Positions 18,900-26,722 of a stretch of DNA of 64,000 bases are shown piece after piece. The notes under the pieces are model-generated. The model was not told the DNA's origin. It searched no databases and saw nothing but the letters and a program-made list of their open reading frames with translations. Origin of the DNA: Clostridia bacterium (lineage in GTDB: Bacteria > Bacillota > Clostridia > Oscillospirales > Acutalibacteraceae); the NCBI GenBank assembly GCA_017466365.1, contig JAFTUG010000016.1:310001-374000 (forward strand), read 5' to 3'. How positions within the stretch are numbered: position 1 is the first letter of the stretch; every line of letters begins with the position of its first letter. The position numbers and the translations under genes were made by a program.

Positions 18900-19523
18900 A
18901 TGAAAGCTTTATTAAAAGAATATTTTACGGGTTGCCTTACAATCCCCAACCTTCTTTCACTTATTAGAATAGCTCTTATTCCCGTTTTTGCCGTTCTTTT
19001 CAATGACGGTAACTATTTGTGGGCTGTTATCGTTCTTGCAATTTCAGGTCTTACCGATTTCTTTGACGGCAAAATCGCACGCAAATTCAATCAGATAAGT
19101 GCACTCGGCAAGCTTCTTGACCCCATTGCAGATAAACTCAGTCAGATTACAATTGCTGTTGTTTTTTATCTTACCTTCAAAAACAGCAGCGATGAAACCG
19201 TTAAGACCTTCAGCTGGATTTTCCTTGTTTTCCTTATCAAGGAAGCGGTTATGGTTGTTGGCGGTGCAATAATGATAATCTTCGGTCTTAAGCCCGTTGC
19301 CGCAGAAATGCCCGGCAAGATAGCAACCTTTGCATTCTATCTTATCATGTGCGTTATCATGGCATTCGGACCCGATATCGGAATTCTCGGCAATGTGTTC
19401 ACTCTTCCCGCATCGGTTATGCTGATTCTTGTGGGCATCAGCCTTGTTTTAACAATAATCGCATTTTTGAGCTATGTTCCGGGAGTAATTCAACAGATTA
19501 AAGAAAAGAAAAACGCAAAATAA
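18900..19523 (+). CDS. pgsA: CDP-diacylglycerol-glycerol-3-phosphate 3-phosphatidyltransferase
   Basis: 207 aa membrane enzyme of phosphatidylglycerol synthesis. The CDP-alcohol phosphatidyltransferase signature DGx2ARx8Gx3Dx3D is complete (DGKIARKFNQISALGKLLD with the final Asp in PIAD). It starts with IPNLLSLIRIALIPVFAVL, typical of PgsA. RBS AGGAGG, 13 nt after cvpA. Confidence 0.93.
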   Translation: MKALLKEYFTGCLTIPNLLSLIRIALIPVFAVLFNDGNYLWAVIVLAISGLTDFFDGKIARKFNQISALGKLLDPIADKLSQITIAVVFYLTFKNSSDETVKTFSWIFLVFLIKEAVMVVGGAIMIIFGLKPVAAEMPGKIATFAFYLIMCVIMAFGPDIGILGNVFTLPASVMLILVGISLVLTIIAFLSYVPGVIQQIKEKKNAK

Positions 19524-19543
19524 TTCAAAAAGGAAATTAATCA

Positions 19544-21835
19544 ATGAAACAGGTTTTATGTGCAAGATGTAAAAAACGCCCCGCAATGTTCTTTGTTACA
19601 AAGGTTGAGGGCGAAAAAACAACACAGGAGGGTCTGTGCATCAAGTGTGCCATGGAAATGAACATCGGCCCCGTTAAGCAGATAATGCAGAGCATGGGTA
19701 TTTCCGAGGATGAGCTTGACGATGTAAGCGAGCAGTTTGAAGCAATGTTCGGTGAGGACGGCGGCTTTGAACCGGGCGGCGCAGGAACAATGCCCTTTTT
19801 ACAGAACTTCGGCGCAATGGCAAATCCTCAAGGCGGAGAAGAAAAAACCGCTTCAGAAACAAACAGCGGCGAAGAAAAGAAAAAAAGATGGGGAAAGAAT
19901 AAAAATGCAAAGCAGGACGAAAAGAAGCGCAAGTATCTTTCACAGTTCTGCACCGACCTTACTGCAAAGGCAAAGTCGGGCAATATTGACCGAATTATCG
20001 GCAGAGAAAATGAAATTTACAGAGCAATTCAGATTCTTTGCAGAAGAACAAAGAATAACCCCTGCTTCATCGGTGAACCCGGTGTCGGTAAAACCGCAAT
20101 TGCAGAGGGACTTGCTCTTAAAATATCGGCAGGTGACGTTCCCGCAAAGCTCCGTGACAAAGAAATTCATATGCTTGACCTTGCCGCACTTGTTGCGGGT
20201 ACACAGTTCAGAGGTCAGTTTGAAAGCAGAATAAAGGGTCTTGTTGAAGAAGTTCGTTCCGAGGGCAACATTATCCTCTTTATTGACGAGGTTCATTCAC
20301 TTGTCGGCACGGGTGATGCAGAAGGCTCAATGAACGCCGCAAACATTCTTAAGCCCTCTCTTTCAAGAGGCGAAATTCAGATTATCGGTGCAACAACCTT
20401 CACCGAATACAGAAAATACATCGAAAAGGATGCCGCTCTTGAACGCAGACTTCAGCCAATCAAGGTTGAAGAGCCTTCTATTGAGCAGACAACCGAAATG
20501 CTCATCGGTGTTAAGGATTATTACGAGGATTTCCACCGTGTAAGAGTTACTGATACTCTTATCGAAAAGGCGGTTACCCTTTCCGAGAGATATATCAACG
20601 ACAGATTTTTGCCTGATAAGGCGATTGACCTTCTTGACGAAGCATGCACTTGTGCAAACCTTCGCAATAAGCATATAAGCGATTTTGAGGTTGCGTCGGC
20701 AGAGCTTGAAGAGCTTGAAGCTCACGAAACCGAGCTTATGGACTCAACCGAAGAGAAAAATTACGAAGAAATCGCAAAGATAAAGGCAGAGATTATTCAG
20801 AAAAAAGAAGAGGTTGCAAAGCTCGAGGAGCTTGCATCGGATAATCATGTTACCGAGGATGACCTTGCAAGAGTTATTCAGCTTTGGACAGGCATTCCTG
20901 CAAGCAAGGTTATAGAAAGCGACCTTCGCCGTCTTTCTTCTCTTGAGGATAACCTCAAAGCAGGTATTATCGGTCAGGATGAGGCTGTTTCTCTTGTTGC
21001 CGCTGCTGTAAGACGCGGCAGAGTAAGAATCAGTCCCCGCCGCAGACCTGCATCGTTCATCTTTGTAGGCCCCACGGGCGTAGGCAAAACAGAGCTTGTA
21101 AAGCTCCTGGCAAAAGAGCTTTTTGATACTCCCGAAACCCTTATCCGTCTTGACATGAGCGAATTCATGGAGAAACATTCCGTTTCGAGAATCATCGGTT
21201 CTCCTCCCGGATACGTCGGCTATGACGAAGCAGGTCAGCTCACCGAAAAGGTACGCCGCAAGCCCTATTCGGTTGTTCTTTTTGACGAAATTGAAAAGGC
21301 ACATCCCGATGTTATGAATATTCTTCTTCAGATTCTTGACGAAGGCAGAATAACAGATGCTCAAGGCAGAACGGTAAATTTTGAAAATACCGTTATCGTT
21401 ATGACCTCCAATGCAGGCAGTAACAGAGGCTCGGGTGCGCTCGGTTTTGCAAAAACAAAGAATGAGGCATCAAAAGAAAGAGCTCTCAAAGCACTCAATG
21501 AATTCCTCCGCCCCGAATTTATCGGCAGAGTTGATGAGGTTGTTGTGTTCAATGATCTTTCACTTGATGATTATAAGCGAATTGCCGTTCTCATGCTCAA
21601 TGAGCTTGTTGATCCTCTTGCTGACAAGGGCGTAACCTTTACATGGACCGACGAAGCAACATCTCTTATTGCTGAAAAGTCCGTTGACGGACCAAGAGGC
21701 GCAAGAGATTTGCGCAACGTTATCCGTAAGAACGTTGAGGACGTAATTACCGAAAGAATCGTCAATGCAACATCCGAAATCAAATCAGTCAACCTTACAA
21801 CCGAGGGCGACAAGATAATCTGCAATTTTGCATAA
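19544..21835 (+). CDS. clpE: ATP-dependent Clp protease ATPase, ClpE-type
   Basis: 763 aa Hsp100 unfoldase. The N-terminus has a zinc finger CxxC-x22-CxxC (Cys6, Cys9, Cys32, Cys35), the hallmark of ClpE rather than ClpC. A Gly/Lys-rich linker follows, then AAA+ module 1 (Walker [10 protein letters not shown], Walker [12 protein letters not shown]), a UVR-like coiled segment ([20 protein letters not shown]), and AAA+ module 2 ([24 protein letters not shown]). It would feed unfolded substrates to ClpP. No CtsR operator was found upstream, and it appears co-transcribed with pgsA rather than with ctsR-mcsAB. Confidence 0.9.
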   Translation: MKQVLCARCKKRPAMFFVTKVEGEKTTQEGLCIKCAMEMNIGPVKQIMQSMGISEDELDDVSEQFEAMFGEDGGFEPGGAGTMPFLQNFGAMANPQGGEEKTASETNSGEEKKKRWGKNKNAKQDEKKRKYLSQFCTDLTAKAKSGNIDRIIGRENEIYRAIQILCRRTKNNPCFIGEPGVGKTAIAEGLALKISAGDVPAKLRDKEIHMLDLAALVAGTQFRGQFESRIKGLVEEVRSEGNIILFIDEVHSLVGTGDAEGSMNAANILKPSLSRGEIQIIGATTFTEYRKYIEKDAALERRLQPIKVEEPSIEQTTEMLIGVKDYYEDFHRVRVTDTLIEKAVTLSERYINDRFLPDKAIDLLDEACTCANLRNKHISDFEVASAELEELEAHETELMDSTEEKNYEEIAKIKAEIIQKKEEVAKLEELASDNHVTEDDLARVIQLWTGIPASKVIESDLRRLSSLEDNLKAGIIGQDEAVSLVAAAVRRGRVRISPRRRPASFIFVGPTGVGKTELVKLLAKELFDTPETLIRLDMSEFMEKHSVSRIIGSPPGYVGYDEAGQLTEKVRRKPYSVVLFDEIEKAHPDVMNILLQILDEGRITDAQGRTVNFENTVIVMTSNAGSNRGSGALGFAKTKNEASKERALKALNEFLRPEFIGRVDEVVVFNDLSLDDYKRIAVLMLNELVDPLADKGVTFTWTDEATSLIAEKSVDGPRGARDLRNVIRKNVEDVITERIVNATSEIKSVNLTTEGDKIICNFA

Positions 21836-21839
21836 AAAA

Positions 21840-21871
21840 AACCGTATCACTTTTTGTGATACGGTTTTTTT
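21840..21871. terminator. Bidirectional terminator between clpE and the EFR1 gene
   Basis: Perfect 11-bp stem AACCGTATCAC / GTGATACGGTT with TTTTT loop, flanked by an A-run and a T-run, so it works for both convergent transcripts. Confidence 0.9.
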
Positions 21872-22610
21872 ACGGATGAATATACTGCCCGTGTTTCTTT
21901 GTGTTTTCGCCTCGTTGAATTGCAAATTGCGGACAGCGGTGCAAGCAGCCGAGGCACATTGCACACTTGTCTTTGACCCATACGGGGTTGCCGTTTCTTA
22001 TTTCTATCGCATTTTCGGGGCATTTTTCAGCACACAATCCGCAGCCGATGCAGGTATTCTCAACCGAAAGGCTGCTTGTACGGCGCAGATTATCATAGTC
22101 TTTATAAAAATAATCGGAAAACGGTATACAGCGGCAATCAAAGTTACCGTTTCTCTTTTTGATAATCTTCTTTATTATTTTATCAGCCGTTTTATCGGCT
22201 TTGATATTGGTTTTTGCATTTTTGCCTTTATCGGATAAATCATAAATCGGTGTCCATGTGTCAGGCATTCTGACAGAGTATTGAGCATTGACATTAATTT
22301 TCTTTTTTGCAAGCATTATCCTTATAATCTTGCTTGCGCCGCCCGAAAATCCTCCGTAGGTTGCAACGGTGAAAATATAATTGCCGTTTATTTTTATGTT
22401 CATTTTATTGATGAAACGGCAAAGGGTAACCGGCAGACCGAAGTTATAAACGGGGAAAACAAAGCCGATGTTTTCATTTTTATCGGCAATAAAATTATAT
22501 AAATCCTTTTTCTGGCATTCGGTTATGTCGGCATATCTGTCGCCCGTTTTATCGGCAATAAGCATTGCAATATGGCGGCTGTTGCCTGTTGCGGAAAAAT
22601 AAAAAATCAC
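21870..22610 (-). CDS. EFR1 family flavodoxin-ferredoxin fusion
   Basis: 246 aa from GTG 22610 (RBS GGAGGTGA). Residues 1-~150 form a flavodoxin-like FMN domain (MIFYFSATGNSRHIAMLIAD; VFPVYNFGLP; YGGFSGGA). The C-terminal part has two [4Fe-4S] motifs, CIGCGLCAEKCP and CAMCLGCLHRCP. EFR1 proteins are common in anaerobes as putative electron carriers; partners are unknown. Its promoter overlaps head-on with that of the GDPD gene. Confidence 0.9.
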   Translation of the reverse strand: MIFYFSATGNSRHIAMLIADKTGDRYADITECQKKDLYNFIADKNENIGFVFPVYNFGLPVTLCRFINKMNIKINGNYIFTVATYGGFSGGASKIIRIMLAKKKINVNAQYSVRMPDTWTPIYDLSDKGKNAKTNIKADKTADKIIKKIIKKRNGNFDCRCIPFSDYFYKDYDNLRRTSSLSVENTCIGCGLCAEKCPENAIEIRNGNPVWVKDKCAMCLGCLHRCPQFAIQRGENTKKHGQYIHP

Positions 22611-22629
22611 GGTATCACCTCCGTTGATA

Positions 22630-22658
22630 TTGACTATTATAATCTATTTATTTATACT
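22630..22658 (+). promoter_or_regulatory. Promoter of the GDPD gene
   Basis: TTGACT (22630-22635), 17 bp, TATACT (22653-22658). It occupies the same 35 bp as the opposite-strand EFR1 promoter. Confidence 0.65.
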
Positions 22659-22664
22659 AATCAA
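22636..22664 (-). promoter_or_regulatory. Promoter of the EFR1 gene
   Basis: Minus strand TTGATT (22664-22659), 17 bp, TATAAT (22641-22636), overlapping the plus-strand GDPD promoter almost completely. Confidence 0.65.
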
Positions 22665-22679
22665 GAAGGGGATGATAAA

Positions 22680-23516
22680 ATGAATTTTAATCTTCACGAA
22701 AAGGCAAAAGAAAATATAATTGTTGTTGCCCACAGAGGCGCAAGCGGCGGAAATATTCCGTGCAACACCATGGCGGCTTATGAAATCGCACTTAAGCAGG
22801 GTGCGGATATGATAGAGGTTGATGTCAGCTGCAGCAAAGACGGAAAACTTTTTCTTTTTCATCCCGGCATGGAAAAAGAGCATCTCGGAAAAAGAACGAA
22901 TTTGAAAAAGCATAACTATGAAAAAATCAATAAATTCCGTTATGTAAACTTTGACAGAACACCCACTCAATTCCCTCTTGCGGATTTTGATGACCTGCTC
23001 GAAAATTTCAAGGGCAGATGCTTTATAAATATCGATAAATTCTGGAGCAATCCACAAAAGATTTATGAGGCGGTAAAACGCCACGGAATGACCGACCAGA
23101 TGCTTGTCAAAAGCAAGCCGTCGGATAAGGTTTTCAAAATTCTCGAAGAAGTTGCGCCCGAAATACCCTTTATGCCGATTGTAAGAGACGAGCATCCTCT
23201 GCATGAAATGCTTAAAAAGAGTAATATCAATTATGTCGGCGTTGAGGTGCTTTTTGAAAAAGAAAACTCATATGTAGCAAGCAAAGAATTTATTGAGAAA
23301 ATGCACCGTGATAACGTTCTTGTCTGGATGAATTCGATTATCTATGATTATAAAGTACAGCTTTCAGGCGGTCACAGCGATGATACGGCGCTCACCGTCA
23401 GCGAAGACTACGGCTGGGGCTGGCTTGCCGACAAGGGCATTGACATGATACAGACCGACTGGACGATGATGCTTGTTGACTATCTGAAACGCTCGGGAAA
23501 ATATTACCGTAAATAA
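22680..23516 (+). CDS. Glycerophosphodiester phosphodiesterase family protein
   Basis: 278 aa from ATG 22680, behind AAGGGG; an upstream in-frame extension would cross the promoter and the EFR1 gene. GDPD TIM barrel with VVAHRGASGGNIPCNTMAAYEIAL, metal-binding DMIEVDVSCSKDGKLFLFHPG and C-terminal GWLADKGIDMIQTDWTMM. No signal peptide, so cytosolic. GDPDs hydrolyse glycerophosphodiesters to glycerol-3-phosphate; HPG replaces the usual HD(D/E) after the second strand, so the substrate may differ from classical GDPDs. Confidence 0.85.
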   Translation: MNFNLHEKAKENIIVVAHRGASGGNIPCNTMAAYEIALKQGADMIEVDVSCSKDGKLFLFHPGMEKEHLGKRTNLKKHNYEKINKFRYVNFDRTPTQFPLADFDDLLENFKGRCFINIDKFWSNPQKIYEAVKRHGMTDQMLVKSKPSDKVFKILEEVAPEIPFMPIVRDEHPLHEMLKKSNINYVGVEVLFEKENSYVASKEFIEKMHRDNVLVWMNSIIYDYKVQLSGGHSDDTALTVSEDYGWGWLADKGIDMIQTDWTMMLVDYLKRSGKYYRK

Positions 23517-23521
23517 CACAA

Positions 23522-23552
23522 CCCCGTTTGGAATTAACCAAACGGGGCTTTT
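23522..23552 (+). terminator. Intrinsic terminator after the GDPD gene
   Basis: Perfect 10-bp stem CCCCGTTTGG / CCAAACGGGG with AATTAA loop followed by CTTTT; probably also stops the opposing operon. Confidence 0.85.
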
Positions 23553-23887
23553 CAATCCAATATAATATATCCCATGGGAAAAGGCTCAACTTCGGGAGAA
23601 TCAATAAATGTTTTCAGCACATGAAAGAAAACAAGCTTTTCTTCATTGAAGCTGCGTGACTGACTTGATTTGAGATGCATTTCACCTTTCAGCATTGTCA
23701 TAAGGTCGCCGTCGCTGTCAATCATTGAAATTGTGTGAACATAATCAAAGTCGGGCAGTCGGTACATATCCGCATAGTCATCACGGGTGAAACCGGGAAA
23801 ACGGAAAAATGCAATGTCGTATTTCAAAAGCCAGTCAACAACTTTAAGCTTGAATTCCCATTCACTTAAAAGCTTCGGGTCCTTCAT
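23552..23887 (-). CDS. Hypothetical protein, last gene of the sugar kinase operon
   Basis: 111 aa, not recognised. The start overlaps the kinase stop (ATGA), so it is translationally coupled to that gene. The sequence is soluble, rich in aromatic and acidic residues (YDIAFFRFPGFTRDDYADMY; VEPFPMGYIILD), with no membrane segment or metal motif. The coupling makes it likely to be real and functionally tied to the kinase. Confidence 0.65.
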   Translation of the reverse strand: MKDPKLLSEWEFKLKVVDWLLKYDIAFFRFPGFTRDDYADMYRLPDFDYVHTISMIDSDGDLMTMLKGEMHLKSSQSRSFNEEKLVFFHVLKTFIDSPEVEPFPMGYIILD

Positions 23888-25017
23888 TTTGAAATACCGA
23901 GTTCTTTGCAGCAGTCACAAACTATTGCCTGCATTTCGGAAATCTTCTTTTCAATATCCGCAACAAGAGCAAACTGTGTGCGGCATCTTACAAGGTTATG
24001 CTCGGGATATTCGGTCTTGAAATATGTATCGCCGTTGATAAAGTCGCCGAGGAAACGCATTCCGCATTCAAGTGTCATAAGCTTTGAAGAGAATGCGAGC
24101 TGCTCAATTTCGTTTTTGGTAAGGCTTTCGCCTGCGGTTGTGAGATAACCGAGGGTGTAAGCCTTGAAGTTTTCGAGGCTTAACGAAACCTTTGAAACGT
24201 CCTTTTCATCCTCTGCGGCAGTGTTTGCGCCGAAACGTATGCTGTCACCGAAATCATAAAGAGAAAGACCGGGCATAACTGTATCAAGGTCAACAACGCA
24301 GATTCCTTCATTTGTTTCATTATCAAACATAACATTGTTGAGCTTTGTATCGTTATGTGTAACTCTTAAAGGAAGTTCGCCTGCATTAAGCATATCAATA
24401 AGCACGGAGCAGTCGCTCTCGCGCTTAAGAACAAATTCTATTTCTTCCTTTGCCTGTGCTGCTCTGCCTGAAAGGTTATCTGCAACAGCCTTTTTGAAAT
24501 CGGCAAATCTTGAAACGGTGTTGTGGAAATTGGGGATTGTTTCGCTCAAGCTGTCAATGGGATAATCAGCAAGAATGCATTGGAATTTACCGAATGCCTT
24601 TGCAGCATTGAAGAATACCTCTGAATTTTCAACGCTCTGGCAGGAATGTGCACCGCTGATGAAGTTGTAGCAGCGCCAGAAACGGTTTTCGCCGTCGATA
24701 TAATAGGGTTTACCGCTTTTTGCGGGGATAACATAAAGGCATTCTCTTTCAATATCTCCGCCGTTTTTCTTAACGTATTCACGCATGTAGCTTGTAACAC
24801 CCATAACATTTTCCATAAGTGCCTCTGGCTGTCTGAAAACGTATGTATTGAGTTCCTGAACAAGATATTTATTGAGCTTGCCGCTTTCTTTACGAAAATC
24901 GAAAACATATGTGTTATTTATATGACCGTCGTGAAGCTGGGAGCTTTTTTCAAACTCACCTTCAAACTGAAATGCATTAAGAAGCTCGGTAACAATTGAA
25001 TTATCCAAAGAAGTCAC
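23884..25017 (-). CDS. APH-family sugar kinase (N-acetylhexosamine 1-kinase-like)
   Basis: 377 aa of the aminoglycoside phosphotransferase/choline kinase fold. The catalytic loop reads RVTHNDTKLNNVMFD and the Mg-binding loop CVVDLDTVMPGLSLYDFGDSIRFG; this combination is characteristic of NahK-type kinases that phosphorylate GlcNAc/GalNAc at the anomeric carbon for the lacto-N-biose/galacto-N-biose salvage route. The substrate is inferred from motif resemblance only. Overlaps both neighbours by 4 nt in a three-gene operon with a CBM9-like protein. Confidence 0.8.
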   Translation of the reverse strand: MTSLDNSIVTELLNAFQFEGEFEKSSQLHDGHINNTYVFDFRKESGKLNKYLVQELNTYVFRQPEALMENVMGVTSYMREYVKKNGGDIERECLYVIPAKSGKPYYIDGENRFWRCYNFISGAHSCQSVENSEVFFNAAKAFGKFQCILADYPIDSLSETIPNFHNTVSRFADFKKAVADNLSGRAAQAKEEIEFVLKRESDCSVLIDMLNAGELPLRVTHNDTKLNNVMFDNETNEGICVVDLDTVMPGLSLYDFGDSIRFGANTAAEDEKDVSKVSLSLENFKAYTLGYLTTAGESLTKNEIEQLAFSSKLMTLECGMRFLGDFINGDTYFKTEYPEHNLVRCRTQFALVADIEKKISEMQAIVCDCCKELGISK

Positions 25018-25631
25018 GCCTTTCTGAATTTTATCTCACCGAAAAACTCGGGTCGGTGAAAATCGGGCTTTTGAGTGTTTACGGGGAAAAATGTGCCGAA
25101 ATGAGGATTTTTTGATAACTCGGCGCATTTATAGAAATTGCCTTTTACGGTTGATTCGCCTATATTAAAATCTGTGCCGTAAAGCTCGGATATAAGTCTT
25201 TCGGGAAGGGTTATTTCGCAGCCCCATGCCGTTTTGCCGTTTTCGGTTATTTCCATGGTTTTTATAATCGGCTCAAGGCATGTAAGGCTTTTTATGAACA
25301 CTCTGTCCCCACGGCAGGTGCCGATTTGCGAGAGATAAACGCCGTTTTTATTGACCTCAAAGTTGATATAGCGGTTATCACCCTCAATCGGCATGAGAAA
25401 AAGCTCAAGGCAGCTGTCGGTATAGACAGGGTCATCACGTTTGGTGCAGCTGCAAAGCACGTCTTCTTCAAACGACCATAAAACGGCATGTATGCCGTCG
25501 CCCTCAACAGCGAATATTGCCGCATAGCTTTCGGGATGAGAAGCACCGTCTTTTTCCCACGGGAAATTAGATATTTCGCCAACAGGAAAATCCTTTATAT
25601 TTTCTGCACATTTAAAAATCGGAGCAATCAC
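25014..25631 (-). CDS. Cytosolic carbohydrate-binding family 9-like protein
   Basis: 205 aa from GTG 25631 behind GGAGGG. A single CBM9-like/DOMON beta-sandwich: VLWSFEEDVLCSCTKRDDPVYTDSCLELFL, YINFEVNKNGVYLSQIG, ending NPHFGTFFPVNTQKPDFHRPEFFG, which matches the family's C-terminal pattern. There is no signal peptide or catalytic domain, unusual for a sugar-binding module. First gene of the operon with the NahK-like kinase, so an intracellular sugar-related role is plausible. Confidence 0.72.
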   Translation of the reverse strand: MIAPIFKCAENIKDFPVGEISNFPWEKDGASHPESYAAIFAVEGDGIHAVLWSFEEDVLCSCTKRDDPVYTDSCLELFLMPIEGDNRYINFEVNKNGVYLSQIGTCRGDRVFIKSLTCLEPIIKTMEITENGKTAWGCEITLPERLISELYGTDFNIGESTVKGNFYKCAELSKNPHFGTFFPVNTQKPDFHRPEFFGEIKFRKA

Positions 25632-25668
25632 TCAAATTCCCTCCGTATTTTATTTATATTATTAAAAC

Positions 25669-25697
25669 ATTATACTATAGTGTTTCGGATTAGTCAA
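25669..25697 (-). promoter_or_regulatory. SigA-type promoter of the CBM9-like/kinase operon
   Basis: Minus strand TTGACT (25697-25692), 17 bp, TATAAT (25674-25669), about 35 bp upstream of the first start codon. Confidence 0.75.
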
Positions 25698-25703
25698 TAA
25701 AAA

Positions 25704-25724
25704 AGCCCCCGAAAATCGGGAGCT
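25704..25724 (-). terminator. Intrinsic terminator of the Cys-rich module
   Basis: On the minus strand AGCTCCCGA-TTT-TCGGGGGCT (one mismatch) followed by TTTTTTATT, just after the 147-aa gene and just before the next operon's promoter. Confidence 0.85.
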
Positions 25725-25737
25725 ATTTTGTAATTAT

Positions 25738-26181
25738 TTACCAGCCTATTTTTGTTGATTCTTTAATTCTAACAACATTGGAACTGTTTATTTCAAGATG
25801 AGGACAAGTTTCTTTTAAACCATTAACAATGAAATTTTCAAAGGCAGTTACATAGGAAGAGTTAGGTAAATCTGCATAACCGGCTGAACCGAAAATAAGA
25901 CCGGTCGCATCAACATCATAAGTTCCGTTGTTTTTGTGATACGAGTAAGACATATTTTTGAATTCAATTACCATACCGTCTTTATAAAATTTCAAAAAAA
26001 TACATCTGTCACGAGTGTTTGAGATTAGATATTGATAATATTCATTACCTTGGGAAAAATGCTCAACCAAGTAAGATAAAAAAACCTTACTTGCTTCAGC
26101 GTTTTCAATTCGATTTTTAATTTCTTCAGATGATTCTTTTGGGGTATTGTCGATTCCAAAAAGTTCACTGAAAAATCCCAT
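25738..26181 (-). CDS. Hypothetical protein (147 aa), second gene of the Cys-rich module
   Basis: 147 aa, not recognised; RBS AAGGAGG at good distance. It starts MGFFSELFGIDNTPKESSEE, then a helical stretch, then a mixed alpha/beta region (KNMSYSYHKNNGTYDVDATG; YVTAFENFIVNGLKETCPHL). No membrane segment or metal motif. It lies 13 nt after the small Cys-rich gene and shares its promoter and terminator. The coding sequence is visibly more AT-rich than the flanking housekeeping genes, which suggests a different origin. Confidence 0.65.
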   Translation of the reverse strand: MGFFSELFGIDNTPKESSEEIKNRIENAEASKVFLSYLVEHFSQGNEYYQYLISNTRDRCIFLKFYKDGMVIEFKNMSYSYHKNNGTYDVDATGLIFGSAGYADLPNSSYVTAFENFIVNGLKETCPHLEINSSNVVRIKESTKIGW

Positions 26182-26194
26182 ATCTGTATCCTCC

Positions 26195-26398
26195 TTAACC
26201 TAATCCTTTTGAATGTTCACGTGCATAATCAACATCCTTGTTTTCTCTTTTGTTATCTGTCTCATATTTACTGCATGCTTTTTCTGTTGCCAAAACCCAC
26301 CTTCCGCTTACAGCGGTGCATTTAAAATGCGAACCGTCTTTGTTGTAAAGATTACAGTAAACGCACATCCCGCATTTTCCGTAATAGCTTTCTGACAT
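26195..26398 (-). CDS. Small Cys-rich protein (67 aa)
   Basis: 67 aa from ATG 26398, chosen over 26407 because AAAGGG is 8 nt upstream. It carries a tight cysteine cluster CGMCVYC (CxxCxxC) followed by two more cysteines (HFKCTAVSG and EKACSKYE), so a zinc or iron-sulfur site is likely. The tail is charged and probably disordered. No family recognised. It is divergent from a ribbon-helix-helix gene across a palindromic operator and precedes the 147-aa gene. Confidence 0.7.
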   Translation of the reverse strand: MSESYYGKCGMCVYCNLYNKDGSHFKCTAVSGRWVLATEKACSKYETDNKRENKDVDYAREHSKGLG

Positions 26399-26423
26399 AT
26401 TTAACACCCTTTCTTAACATTTT

Positions 26424-26455
26424 TATGTTATAAAATATAACATATATTTATAACA
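26424..26455. promoter_or_regulatory. Palindromic operator for the RHH/Cys-rich module
   Basis: A perfect 21-bp palindrome TATGTTATA-AAA-TATAACATA (26424-26444) plus a third TATAACA half-site at 26449-26455; TAACAT-TTTT-ATGTTA overlaps on the left (26415-26430). The repeats cover the -10 box and spacer of the Cys-rich promoter. Ribbon-helix-helix repressors bind such repeated short half-sites. Confidence 0.6.
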
Positions 26456-26463
26456 GTTGTCAA
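26434..26463 (-). promoter_or_regulatory. Promoter of the Cys-rich/147-aa operon
   Basis: Minus strand TTGACA (26463-26458), 18 bp, TATATT (26439-26434). The -10 box lies inside the 21-bp palindrome. Confidence 0.6.
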
Positions 26464-26489
26464 GTCATAATATTTGTGAGGTGAATGTT

Positions 26490-26678
26490 ATGAAAGAAAA
26501 GCTTGTTATAAATAAAAAGGGATTTAAAGGTGAGGACGGATATAAAACATTCTCAATCAGGATAAAAGAGGAGACTGTTGAAAAGCTTGATGAACTCTCA
26601 AAAGAGTCAAACCGTTCAAGAAACGAGCTTATAAATATCTTGCTTGATTTTGCACTTGAAAATTGTGAGGTAAAATAA
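26490..26678 (+). CDS. Ribbon-helix-helix DNA-binding protein (CopG-like)
   Basis: 62 aa from ATG 26490 (RBS GTGAGGTG); the upstream in-frame extension runs into the operator and is unlikely. The fold is a short beta strand KTFSIRIKEETVEKLDELS followed by two helices (NRSRNELINILLDFALENC), the classic ribbon-helix-helix repressor pattern. It probably represses its own gene and the divergent Cys-rich operon through the palindrome between them. It could be an antitoxin-like regulator, but the partner genes do not look like a known toxin. Confidence 0.82.
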   Translation: MKEKLVINKKGFKGEDGYKTFSIRIKEETVEKLDELSKESNRSRNELINILLDFALENCEVK

Positions 26679-26680
26679 AT

Positions 26681-26710
26681 AACGGGTACGGTAATAAAAC
26701 CGTACCCGTT
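26681..26710. terminator. Bidirectional terminator between the RHH gene and ackA
   Basis: Perfect 12-bp stem AACGGGTACGGT / ACCGTACCCGTT with AATAAA loop between convergent genes; A/T tracts on both sides. Confidence 0.85.
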
Positions 26711-26722
26711 AAAATTTTGCAA

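Noticed and set aside
19400..19545. CtsR operator in front of clpE
   Set aside because: No GGTCAAANANNGGTCAAA-like repeat is present; the gene follows pgsA closely.
26401..26460. Short repeated TGTTATA/TATAACA units as a possible CRISPR-like or iteron array
   Set aside because: Only three to four half-sites without regular spacers; better explained as a repressor operator.
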